Part shown: positions 10,573-21,100 of the stretch, one piece after another
How the letters are laid out: every line of letters starts with the position of its first letter
Numbering within the stretch: the first letter of the stretch is position 1
NCBI RefSeq assembly: GCF_963855985.1
Contig: NC_087119.1
Span: 164,001 to 228,000, forward strand
Reading direction: 5' to 3'
DNA length: 64,000 bases
Origin: Ostrinia nubilalis
Lineage: Eukaryota > Arthropoda > Insecta > Lepidoptera > Crambidae
Made by a program: the position numbers and the translations under genes
Notes under the pieces: generated by a model
Database searches by the model: none
Seen by the model: the letters and a program-made list of their open reading frames with translations, nothing else
Told to the model about the DNA's origin: nothing

Positions 10573-11040
10573 GTATTCAATCCCCAAAAACAGAAACCCC
10601 TCAAAACAATGAATTTAAGTTGTTTTCCTGTTACAACAATTATGTTGCAATTAAAAGATTTGTTTTTTGTAATCGCGTTATTTGAAGGCAAGGATTTCTT
10701 CAACATCTTCCACAATCGTTACAACATGGCATGGGTCGTAATTTGAAAATACAAACTACTTACAGAAAATACATTTACAGGAAGTCATTCGCCGGGAGGC
10801 TTATAATAAATATGCCCTAAATCATTGCTACGAGTAACTGAGCGATAGCAACAAATAAATCAATAGCAGCCATAATGTAGATAATTTATTTAGGCATTCA
10901 TAAATTGCATTTCTTTAAAAGAAGTAGTATAAATGGATATTACCTTAAACATATTATAGTACATTGGAAATCACCACAATTTAATTTCAGGTAGGTGTTT
11001 AATTTTAAAAAAATCCATAGAACTAATGGTTAGTGTAAGT
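10573..11040. other. Intergenic, nothing recognised
   Basis: AT-rich flank beginning with the right target-site duplication GTATT (10573-10577). I see no gene. Confidence 0.5.
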
Positions 11041-11109
11041 AACGCCTCGTGCGGGTGTGCCGCCCGGGTCTCCACGGCGGGAGCAGACCCTGCCGAGAGC
11101 GGGTCCATA
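11041..11109. other. GC-rich hairpin block next to a periodic array
   Basis: GC-rich patch in AT-rich DNA containing GGGTCT...AGACCC, able to form a short stem. A similar block (GGGGCTTCACCCCGGGAGCA) occurs at about 14014-14033, also upstream of a periodic array. Shared pieces are CCGGG/GGGG, CT-CAC and CGGGAGCA. Role unknown; it may be the edge of a transposon family. Confidence 0.4.
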
Positions 11110-11355
11110 TTGGCTCACCTAAAGTTATTTACCCGAAATTGAATCCCTAACGATTTTAAATCCGAATGATCACTCTTCCTAAAATTTTTCATCCTAAAGT
11201 TTTCATTCATACTATTTTTAGTGCTACTGGCGATGTTCATAACACTAATGTTTCCGAAAATTTTAATTAATAATATCATTAATGTAAATATATTTAAACT
11301 CCTACTGTTTTTTATCATAATACTTTTATCCCTAAACATAATTACCATAATATTT
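11110..11355 (-). repeat. Degenerate tandem array with a 15-16 bp period
   Basis: Anchors such as CCTAAA, CCGAAA and CCTAAC recur about every 15-16 bases while the bases between them vary. The minus-strand reading gives a five-residue rhythm (NENFR, MKNFR, QFRVN). This is the same type of structure as the arrays at 14405-15120 and 15310-15660 but with a different consensus. It is not coding. Confidence 0.5.
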
Positions 11356-11427
11356 TCACTCATACCACAGAATAATAATAAGTAGGTACTACGTACAGAA
11401 GGTTTTCTTCGCGAAGGTAACGTAAGG

Positions 11428-11845
11428 TCACAGTTCTAACCTAACCTAAACCAATAATTTTATGAATAGGACCGATTCGTTTCTGGAACTTCACTGAATG
11501 ACTGGAGCGGGACTCGGGCTTCGCTTGCTCGGCTCGTGCGTTGTGGTCACAGCTCTAACCTAACCTAAACCAATAATTATGAATAGGACCGATTCGTTTC
11601 TGGAACTTGACTGAATGACTGGGGCGGGACTCTGGCTTCGCTCGCTCGGCTCATGCGTTGTGGTCACAGTTCTAACCTAACCTAAACCAATAAATTATGA
11701 ATAGGACCGATTCGTTTCTGGAACTTGACTGAATGACTGGGGCGGGACTCTGGCTTCGCTCGCTCGGCTCGTGCGTTATGGTCACAGTTCTAACCTAACC
11801 TAAACCAATAATTATGAATAGGACCGATTCGTTTCTGGAACTTGA
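11428..11845 (+). repeat. Minisatellite, ~118-bp unit, three and a half copies
   Basis: Units start with TCACAGTTCTAACCTAACC at about 11428, 11547, 11664 and 11782 (spacings 119, 117, 118). Each continues with AATAGGACCGATTCG, CTGGAACTT and GCTTCGCT-GCTCGGCTC. The last copy is cut by a C-rich run at about 11848-11869. The block GCTTCGCTCGC...GTTCTAACCTAACC also occurs once at 15274-15325, at the head of another periodic array. Confidence 0.85.
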
Positions 11846-11869
11846 CTCCCCCCCCCCCCCCCACCCCCC

Positions 11870-12628
11870 GGTGCTTACATCCATCTATAATATTACTCCA
11901 GCACGTTATCCCGTTCGCAGGGGCACTTCGTTTCTACTCATCTGGTATCGTTGCGAAGAAAGGGAATTCTGAAATTAAAGTCAAACATAACTTCTTTGGT
12001 TTCTAGCGTTGCAATGGATTCGTTTAGAAAAAGAAGAAAGAACTGAAAAAAAGTTAAGGTGACATTGACCAAGTTTCTGTAGGACCGCTCGAGAAACCTA
12101 ATATTTTTTGTGTTGAGAAATTTTTGAAAAGAATCTATTGTTTGTAAATGTTTTGTTTAACTATGAATAAAATGAACCATATTCACGTCTTTGCGATATC
12201 CATCGCCCCGGTAATCGTAACCATTTAACCGTGTGGAATTAACTTAAAGCTTTTTTTAGACCTAATAGTATAGTCCAATTATAAGAACAATGAAATCTCC
12301 TAACTAATTAGTTAATGTGTTGTAATGATTTTCAGTATAAAAATATAAATATGATTATAATTTATTTTATTATCCAGAGGAATATAAATTGTCTTTAGAA
12401 AGGTGGATTAGGGAACAATCAGACCCATGAAAACGCTGATATTACTTTTTTTGTTTTCTAATGTCAATTTTGTTTTTTTTTTTTTTTGCTACTTTAACAC
12501 TGTATTATAATACCTCTCTCAAAAATCAATCGAAGAGAGAGTTTACGGATTTTGTTGAACTCCCATGTTCAATCCAACGTTCTTAGAAAATATTATATTC
12601 ATCTGGTGTGAACCAACTTGTATACATA
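11870..12628. other. Intergenic, nothing recognised
   Basis: AT-rich sequence with homopolymer runs (T tract near 12474). No gene or repeat family was recognised before the fold-back element. Confidence 0.5.
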
Positions 12629-13768
12629 CAGGGTGACTGGAACTGAACCCGCCATAGCTAATAGGCGTATAGAGGAGGTCATTTGCTAATTATTGAACCT
12701 TACTTTCTGTGTCAAAAGTTTTATAGTTTTGGAGATAATAATATGTCAATTTTTAAACTTTTTCAGATTTTTCCGAAATTTGACATAAAAACTGCTTAAA
12801 TTTTTTTTCTCGCGTGATTTCAACAGTTTTTTTTATTAGATATTAATATCGAATATGTCTTTATTCAAATAAAATAAATTTCGGATCCAGATAATGATTG
12901 AATAACTAGTTACGAGCCGCCAAAGTCTAACAAAAGTACAAACCACGATAAAAAGTTCTACTTCGAATTATATTTAAATTTAAAAAATGGTGATAATGGA
13001 TTGCCAATAATCTTAAAAATATCTCTAGCTTCTCTTCTTTCCAATGATATATCACACGTTGTAATTAGATATTGAAATTTGTCAAAAATTCAAATTTTAT
13101 GGAAGAAAATGGAGTAATAATACAAAAATTATCCGTACAAAGTTGATTTTGAATTTTTGTAAACTCTTTTCTTCATAATGTGATTATTATTTTAAATTAA
13201 TTTATCAAAAAACACACAAAAATAGTTATGAAAAGGAGTATAGCAGAAAATATGAGATGTTTGAAGAAACTTTGTATGAATAATTTTCGTATTATTACTC
13301 CATTTTCTTTCATAAACTTTGAATTTTTAATAAATTTCAATATCTAATTACTACGTGTGATATATCAATGGAAAGAAGAGAAGGTAAAGATATTTTTAAG
13401 ATCATTGGCAATCCATTATCACCATTAGTTTTTTTCTAAATCGAATTCCAACTTGAATTTTTTATCATGGTTTGTACTTTTGTTAAGCTTTGGCGGCTCG
13501 TAATTAGTTATTCAATCATTATCTGGATCTGAAATTTATTTTATTTGACTAAAGGTTATTCGATATTATTATCAAATAAAAAAATCGGTTAAAATCATGC
13601 GAGAAAAAAAAATTAAGCCGTTTTTAGTTCAAATTTCGGAAAAAGTATAAAAATTTACATATCTCCTAAACTATGAAACTTTAGTCATAGAAAGTAAGGT
13701 TCAATAATTAGCAAATGACCTCCTCTATACGCGTATTAGCTATGGCGGGTTCAGTTCCAGTCACCCTG
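12629..13768. mobile_element. Long fold-back DNA element A (1.14 kb palindrome)
   Basis: It begins CAGGGTGACTGGAACTGAAC and ends with the reverse complement, flanked by TA on both sides. The two arms, about 12629-13145 and 13255-13768, run as imperfect reverse complements for over 500 bp with a loop of about 100 bp. No transposase can be read in either arm. CAGGG ends and TA flanks fit a Tc1/mariner-type non-autonomous element, which is inference. Confidence 0.85.
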
Positions 13769-14267
13769 TATACTGTTTGTAAAGGCTCTCTAAGGGCAAA
13801 AGTTTAAGTGGTTTTTTTTTACTTTTGGTCTTTTTTTCCTCTTTAAATACATACATGACGATTTGTAAGTACTGCACTGTTTAAATAAAAAATAATACTT
13901 CGACTTCAACGTCTCACGCTGTATTATACCAATTATGCTCCTTAAGGAAGGTCCTTAACTAGAGAAAAAATAAAAAAAATGTGGAAAATTGTAAACAGCC
14001 GGGCGCGCCCGCGCCGGGGCTTCACCCCGGGAGCACACTCCTCGCGCACGTGCCTCTGGCCACTCAATGTGATGTTATTACACGTTTTTTGCTATTCCAG
14101 ATGAGGGCTGAAATTCTGAATTTATAAATAGTAGTTTACTAAAAGCTTTCTATCCCTAGAATTACTAAGAATAATATTTTTATTTGCAGTTGAACATAGG
14201 CGTAGAGAAAAGAGAGAGAGCAAATATATGTCACGTTGTTTCGTTTGTATTTTTATAGGTGTATAGG
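13769..14267. other. Intergenic with repeat scraps and a GC-rich block
   Basis: Positions 13846-13895 (ACGATTTGTAAGTACT then AAATAAA) resemble the 3' end of the LINE/SINE fragment at 41390-41465. Positions 14000-14070 hold the GC-rich block with CCGGGGCTTCACCCCGG, a perfect-looking short hairpin. No gene seen. Confidence 0.4.
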
Positions 14268-14324
14268 TACACGGTGTTACTTTGCATCTTTGTTATATTT
14301 ATTTATTTTTAATTATTTATTTTT

Positions 14325-15275
14325 GGGAAACATACAGTTACAATATAATTTAACTTATGTGCAGTAAGACAACACATAAACCAATTAAGTTTCCACAGTT
14401 AAATATACGGATTACTAATGTTTGGCCAAAAAACGTTTCCCAAATTATCACATCGCAAACAACGTTTCGCAAATTTTCATTTGGCAAATTCTCATTTGGC
14501 AAAACAACTTATTGCAAACTTTTAATTCGCAAATGTCGTTTTTGGCATATTATTGTTTAGCAAATTATTATTTGGCAAAGTATGTTTTGCCAAATGTTTC
14601 ATTAGGCAAAAATATTTCACGATAAACTATTTACAAAATAATTTGATTGGTTCATAGAATGGTATACAAATTAGCTTGTGGTTATTATTTTGTTTAGTGG
14701 GTAGTTAATATAAAATTTGTTCTAAATTAATTTTCTTATTTCATTCTTTTTATCGAAATTTCCAAATGATTCATTAACAATAGAGGTGATTCTAGCGCTA
14801 ACATATAGTTGCATGCGGAAACATACAGTTACAATATAATTTAACTTATGTGCAGTAAGACAACACATAAACCAATTAAGTTTCCATGTCACAGTTAAAT
14901 ATACGGATTACTAATGTTTGGCCAAAAAACGTTTCCCAAATTATCACATCGCAAACAACGTTTCGCAAATTTTCATTTGGCAAATTCTCATTTGGCGAAA
15001 CAACTTATTGCAAACTTTTAATTCGCAAATGTCGTTTTTGGCATATTATTGTTTAGCAAATTATTATTTGGCAAAGTATGTTTTGCCAAATGTTTCATTA
15101 GCCAAAAATATTTCACGATAAACTATTTACAAAATAATTTGATTGGTGCATAGAATGGTATACAAATTAGCTTGTGGCTATTATTTTGTTTAGTGGGTAG
15201 TTAATATAAAATTTGTTCTAAATTAATTTTCTTATTTCATTCTTTTTATCGAAATTTCCAAATGATTCATTAACG
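14325..15275 (+). repeat. Direct duplication (~450 bp twice) carrying a 15-bp periodic array
   Basis: About 14325-14800 and 14817-15275 are near-identical direct copies (start GGGAAACATACAGTTACAAT / GGAAACATACAGTTACAAT). Inside each, at 14425-14640 and 14921-15136, units of mostly 15 bases end in GGCAAA, CGCAAA or GCCAAA, consensus near TTNTCATTTGGCAAA, about 13 units per copy. The two 67-codon frames here are a by-product of the 15-base period, giving a five-residue rhythm (FIWQI, LIWQN, YYLAK). Confidence 0.75.
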
Positions 15276-15660
15276 CTTCGCTCGCCTTCGCGCATTAAGG
15301 GTCACTGTTCTAACCTAACCTAACCTACTATTTTCTGCAATATCTACTTTTTGCAACCATACTATTTTCTGCAATGTCTTTGTTTTACATAATTTTTTTG
15401 TGAAAACCATGATCATGTGCCTTATGCTTTGATTTGTGGGTAACGGTGGGTAAGTATGTGAAGTGTCAATTTGGCAAAATAAAACATTTGCTATATAAAC
15501 ATTTGCCAAGTATAATTTTGCCAAATGATAATTTGACCAAATTAATTAGTTGCAAAAAGTACAGTTGCTAAAAGTTCATTTGGGAAATGAAACTTTGGCG
15601 ATAAGTTGTTTGCGAAGTGAAATTTGGCGAAAAGTAATTTGGCCAAACGGAAGGATACCT
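15274..15660 (+). repeat. Second periodic array with GC/CTAACC leader
   Basis: The leader at 15274-15325 (GCTTCGCTCGCC...GTTCTAACCTAACC) is the same block as in the 11.4-kb minisatellite. From about 15465 to 15648, units of 14-16 bases end in TTTGGCAAA, TTTGCCA, TTTGGCGA or TTTGGCCA. The rhythm is the same as in the neighbouring array, with a drifted consensus. Confidence 0.65.
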
Positions 15661-15807
15661 AAATATACAGTGTATATATTATACACATAAAGTTGGGCAA
15701 ACCATTATTTTGTTGTGAAAAATATAAATTCATAAAGATACGAGTAAAAGTAGCGGACAATACCTTTATTTAGATAACAAGAGACTCCCATAAAGAAAGC
15801 ACCCTAA

Positions 15808-15929
15808 CCCCCTTACTAATAAAACTTACACGCTCGTTGAACAGTGTTTTAAAGTGACGTTTAGTATGGAAATGTAATTTTAAAACAGTGTTCAATAACT
15901 GTGTAACTTTTTATTAGTAAGTAAGGGGG
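15808..15929. mobile_element. Small palindromic MITE (122 bp) with TAA duplication
   Basis: It begins CCCCCTTACTAATAAAA and ends TTATTAGTAAGTAAGGGGG; the arms pair over about 55 bp including the GTTTTAAA core. TAA lies on both sides. The related repeat Y has the uninterrupted site (AGAAAGCACACTAAG in reverse orientation), so insertion with duplication of TAA is directly supported. A three-base TWA duplication points to PIF/Harbinger-type mobilisation. Confidence 0.8.
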
Positions 15930-16262
15930 TAAGCTTTTACTAAATTAGTTTTTTTAGTACAAATTGGAATAAGCCAATTTTGTCTCGCATGTTCAACAGA
16001 CGCAATTGGAATAAAAGGGCGTCAGCTTTTTATAAGTGTCAAAAAGATATTTAAAAATTTAAAGAGACTCCGTCGTTATCGCCAACAAGAGTGATGTGTA
16101 TGTGTTACGATAATTAGTGGTGTGTTTAACAGATTGTCAATAAAATAAAATATTCAAGATTAAAAAAAAAATTTTAGGGCATTCTTTTTTTACTGATTTG
16201 TGTTCAGTATCAGTAATTGTACCTCTGTAAATATGACAAGAATGCAACGTAAGCAACGTGTA

Positions 16263-17615
16263 AGTACGTACCATAGGAATTTAAAAGACCTTGAATAATA
16301 ATCAAGTAATAAATTAAAATTGTCTCAGCTATCCATAAATAGATTCTAAATTGTAGGTGAATAATTGGGTCAGTAATTTCAATTTTTTAGTACTTACAAG
16401 GCAAGTACAATTCTTTTAAAATTAAAGAAATCCTTAAAAAATAGATAAGCAATGACCACTATACAGAGTAGGTAGATAAGTTTAGAAACAGTGACCCAAA
16501 AAATAAATTCTGATATTTTTTTAAACATCCTTGGCCATTTTACACCTCGCCTCTATTATAGTTAAAAACCTAACTAGTCACAAACTAAGCAAAGCCGTGG
16601 CAAAGCCGTCTCGTTCGTGCCATTCATTTTTACCTAGATATTAAGTTTTACGAGCCAACGCCACCTAGTTCTTTACTAGTCAAGCTAGTCGTAATAACGA
16701 ATGTAGAGTTGCTAGTCTCCGCTTTCCAAAGGTTCGTAAAGTATTTCTGCCGAGCGCCATCTATGCCATTCCAATAAAAATTCAGTCTCGCGAAGGTCTG
16801 AGATACTTTGGGTCGCTGAGTTGGATGACTGTTTGTAGCTAGTTTCGAATATCGCCACCGGTGGCGCCAGCAGTCTCGCAGCTAAATAAGGAAACTTATG
16901 TTGCTTTATTTTTCGGACTCACCGTGTCGGCTCATAATCTGCTATCCGTCTTTGTTTACAAATACACTAATGTTAATTAATAAATTACTTTGCTGGTGAA
17001 AATAAATTATTTAAAAAGTTGTAAACATTAAAAACTATTTTTGAAAATTGTATGTGACAAATAGTGGCCGGTCACATGTGCGCACTGCGAGCGCGGTGTC
17101 GCGAGCCGCGATTGGCTGCGAGCGTCGCGGTCGGTGCAGCAGCCGCGCACGTGACGGCCGCCTCCGCCGCCGGCGCACAGGTGGCGCTGGCCGTGCTCTG
17201 TTCACTCGGACTATTACCGGTGTTGTTTGTGACATAACTCGCGTAATGCTCGGCCGTCCACAACAAAGCGGTAACCTGCCGCGCGCGCCGAACCAGCGGA
17301 ACTTTATGCGTAAGCGGGAGGCGGCCACATTAGCCTGCATTAGGGAAATGATCGGCCTTGATGTGGACAACAGTCGCGCGGCCCTTCGTATCTATACCTA
17401 CTCGCACACTTTGATTATCATAAACAAATCGTCAAAATTATTTATTACGTTTATGTTTAAGCCTTAACAATAACGTCTTTATGTATCAGTTAGTTTAACT
17501 TTGACTTATCTAGTAATAATTGTCGCGATAACAACCCCTTATCACCCATCGCAAATCACTACGAGTACTGAATTCTGTCCCGCGTTCAATGTCACGTAAA
17601 TTCTCATATTAAGTA
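16263..17615. other. Intergenic with a GC-rich islet
   Basis: GCCACCTAGT, GCGCCATCTATGCC and CCACCGGTGGCGCC occur between 16650 and 16870; such motifs are common in insect intergenic DNA. Positions 17070-17380 are a CpG-dense islet open in three frames on both strands, which is expected from base composition. No motif supports a gene. Confidence 0.45.
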
Positions 17616-18188
17616 TACACGGTGTTACTTACTTGGCACTCTTGCCATATTTACAATAACACTGAACACAAATCAGTAAATAAAAATTGGCCAAGTGCGT
17701 GTCGTGCCACGCGCAGTGTAGGGTTCCGTAGTTCTGCGTCGTTACCACACTATATTTCAGAAGCAAGCTATTAAGTACTTCATCTAAAATCACTTTTTAC
17801 ATTTTTAAGGAATTTTCACTGGTTAAGAGTCAAATTACTATTACTCTTAGACTAACTGATGTATCTTAACCGTTATAGTTTTTCTTGAAAGTTCATGAAA
17901 AGCAGTATTTTCACGAATTTTTCCAGATTTTTCAAGCCAACAGTTTAGTTTATGGGGAGGGGGGAGAACGTCTTTTTGACATTTTTGTCGCCCACTAGGT
18001 TTATTCGAATTTCGCCTGTTGAACTTGCGTCACAAAATTGGTTTATTCCAATTTGTACTGCAAAACCAAATTTACTAAAAACTTAGTGTGCTTTCTTTAA
18101 GGGAGTCTCTTGTTTATCTAAAATGATAGGTATTGTTCCCTACTTTTATCTCTGTGAAATTGGCAAGGATGCAAAGTAACAGCCTGTA
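17616..18188. mobile_element. Repeat Y, inverted relative of repeat X
   Basis: Left end TACACGGTGTTACTTACTTG, right end GTAACAGCCTGTA, roughly inverted copies. Positions 17686-17735 contain GGCCAAGTGCGTGTCG and AGGGTTCCGTA, a motif pair I know as very frequent in lepidopteran genomes. Read in reverse, 17995-18188 matches the left inner part of X. Non-coding. Confidence 0.6.
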
Positions 18189-21100
18189 TGTTTCTATTAA
18201 TCTAAAATTCACTATCATGATCTATAATGAATAGGGTGTTCCAGAATGGATGAACCAAAATGCTATGGGAGGTAGCTTGAACCTGCCCCTAAAAATATGA
18301 AAAACAAAAAAAATATAACGCACAAGGCCAACAAATTCTTTAATACACAAAAAATAATTAACTTACGTACTCTGAACTCCAAATCTAATCAATTTGTGAC
18401 GTTTATGGCCCTAACTCGCCCTGTTACAGATAACAATTTAATTCTAGTAATTTTAATTGTACCTAGGTATAGATGGGATGTAGTGTTGAGTGTAGGGTAC
18501 TGTTTATTACTCTCGATTTCCCTATTTTATCATTCTTTTCCTTCGTTTATAAGACATGTTCTATGAGGCACTAGTTACATCCACCAATATGTTTAAAGTA
18601 TAAACAAGCACATAATTACTTTATTAATTTAATTTCCTACGATGTCGATACATCATTCCAATGTGGCATGCCTACTCAATACTCTAAAAACATTTTCAAA
18701 TCTACGAACATTTTCATTAAGTACTGAAATAGGTTGTTGATAGATTTATTTTGAAGCATCAACAATGGAATTTACCAAACACTAGTGTTCGTTTAAATCA
18801 AAAGTAATTTAATTTGATGAATGTCTCTGTTGTAATTTTGTTTTAGTCTAAAATCCCAATACACCTAGTAACAAACGAATATAAATAATTTTCCAAATTA
18901 TTGTGCTTTACACAAATAAGTAGCCCCAAATGTAGAGTTTGAACTTTGCCGACTAAGCCCGCAGCCGCCGCAACCACACAGTCCGCATCGCTGGATCCAG
19001 CACTGTATGCTGGATCCAGCATGTTTAAAAAGGTACTGGGTCCAGCAATTGCAATCCCTATTCACAGGCCGTCGTGGTTACACGTCGCTGCTCATTGATG
19101 GATTAGATGTGCTGGGTCGTGATAGGGAGAGTTCGGTAAAGAGGCTAAAAGAAAAAGTAGTCCATAATATTTCCCGGCGAGAAATTCACACTCCACTTAT
19201 TTCTACAACACATGACAACACGCCAATCGTTTAATACTTAGATCAAATAAATGTGGGATTGAAAGTTTTATAGGGTAAGTTATCAATCTTTCTTTCATTT
19301 TATATTTTATACCAGAATCCTAGAAAAACAAAAGCAATTTATTGTTCGAATGTTAGAGAGAGCGTAACCTAAACGCAGCGTGGTGACCGAGTGCCCGGCT
19401 GACAGGCAAATTGATTGAGTCATTCTAGGTCGCCATTGACCTTTCTCGCTGCTAATCAATGAGGGGAGCCTGTGCAAAGTGGATGTATAGCTGAAATGAA
19501 TACTCAAATTTTTTATACCTAACGTGACAGTTAATATTTACAAACTGTTCCACGATGTCCCATTTTTGATCCGTCTCTCAATTCTATCTCGTGATGTTCA
19601 ATCGCCATCATCATCATTTTAGCCATAGAACTTCTAATCCCGAACATGGGCTTCCCCAATAATTTTCAGCTTGGCTGGTTGGTAGCGTTATCTATCCACT
19701 TTGTGGACGGACTTCCCACGCTGCACTAGCAGCCGGCCTCCATTCTAGAATCTTGCTGCCCCATCGGCTGTCAGTTCTGCGTGCAATGTGCCCGCTGTCC
19801 ATTGCTAGTAGTGCTAAGTAATCCTATCTAATCTATGCGCGTTTACAGATTTCGTCATTTCTGATGCGGCCTCGTAAATAAACACGGAGCATAGCCACCT
19901 CTATAGTACAATTGTGCAATTTTGAGCTTCCTTATTGGCTCCGTGCACGATTACAGCGCCAACTAGCGTCCACAACTTTGTGGGCTCTGTCACATTGACA
20001 TTTAGGTCGTATATTTGTGAAAAAATATCGAAATGAAAAAATAACAAATATTTTCAACTAATAAATTGTTGTGATACCACGATTTGGGTGGAAAAAAGGT
20101 TTTGAAATCATTTTGGTCATTCAAATCAAATGAGGTAAGTCCAAAAAGTGTGTTTAATTTTGATTGTGTCAGGGTTTGTTTACTTCATTTATAGTTGTAG
20201 TTTTACAGTAAAACAAAAAGAAAAAGCTACTTTAACGGTTTCATTATATAACAGTAAATATATTTAAATGTTTCTGTGTCGCTAGTAATTAATTAAATAT
20301 CGTTTTCAGATCGAAATGAGTATCGTTTTGAAGACCGGGTTTGTGAGTGTTACAATATCAAATTCCAACCACAAACCGTATTTAAAGGAAAGTTGTTGGT
20401 ATTGGCTGGACAAGTCCGAGATGTAGAAGAATTAAGAACAAAACAAGGGCAGAGTTCAATAATTCACGCTCTCATCATAAGGCAAACATCTGTGCACAAC
20501 AACTACTGTGACTCATTTTTGTACTACCACGTTGTATAGTTTAGTTATTTCCAAATTGTAAACGGCTATTAAAACAGCCCTATCGAAATACAGTCCACTC
20601 TTTTATTTAAGTTCCCAGTAGGACCCTTTTCATGCGATTAATTAATGATATTAAAATGTATTATGTAGAATCGCTTTGCCATTGACAGATACATCTGATG
20701 ACAGAGCTAACATTATTTCTACTTTTGACCACCATGAGCGCTGCGATAGATTATGTCCCCCCCACCTAGTACTTCGCACCCAGCGAATAAGATCAGGAGA
20801 GGTTGTTGAATGTGTATACAGAAACATTAAGAAAGTTATTTTAAAAAATCAAAAATATCATGTTTGTTAAGTTGCTAGAGCAAGGCGCGTTGCGAGCCTG
20901 TTAAAGTATGGTATGAATGCATAAAACATGCATTTTTCCTTTTCCCTACTTATTTCACTTCAAATTTCAAAGTATTGGGGGGAACAATAATCTTTAAAAA
21001 AATATCCGGTATTAAGCTTAGTCTAGCTTGATTGTACTGGCGCTTATTCGAGTTCAGGTGAACTATGTGCGCACTTAATTCAGTTGGAGTTTCACTAGTC

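Larger units (their letters stand above)
14268..16262. mobile_element. Composite repeat X with nested insertions
   Basis: The left end reads TACACGGTGTTACTTTGCAT; the right end is its diverged reverse complement (ATGCAACGTAAGCAACGTGTA region). Its inner blocks (AATACCTTTATTTAGATAAC, AAGAGACTCCCATAAAGAAA, TAGTACAAATTGGAATAAGC) match repeat Y at 17616-18188 in the opposite orientation. X is longer because it contains the periodic-array segment (about 14330-15710) and a small MITE (15808-15929). Class unknown; no transposase seen. Target duplication not clear. Confidence 0.6.

Noticed and set aside
14422..15121. Two near-identical 67-codon frames that look like a duplicated small gene
   Set aside because: The peptides have a five-residue rhythm that simply follows from the 15-bp tandem units; they are array by-products.
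15305..15330. Interstitial telomere repeat
   Set aside because: CTAACC is a six-base variant and only three or four units; insect telomere is TTAGG. It belongs to the repeat block shared with the 11.4-kb minisatellite.
17035..17467. Frames of 111 and 139 codons in a GC-rich islet
   Set aside because: Open on both strands at once, arginine/alanine-rich and without motif, as expected from CpG-rich composition.
18230..18300. AGGGTGTTCCAGAATGG as the end of a fourth fold-back element
   Set aside because: No inverted partner was found downstream or upstream.
20137..20535. Intron-like stretch (GTAAGT...TTTTCAG) before a 69-codon open stretch
   Set aside because: Joining the presumed exons puts a stop directly before the open stretch and the only ATG frames are very short; no similarity recognised.
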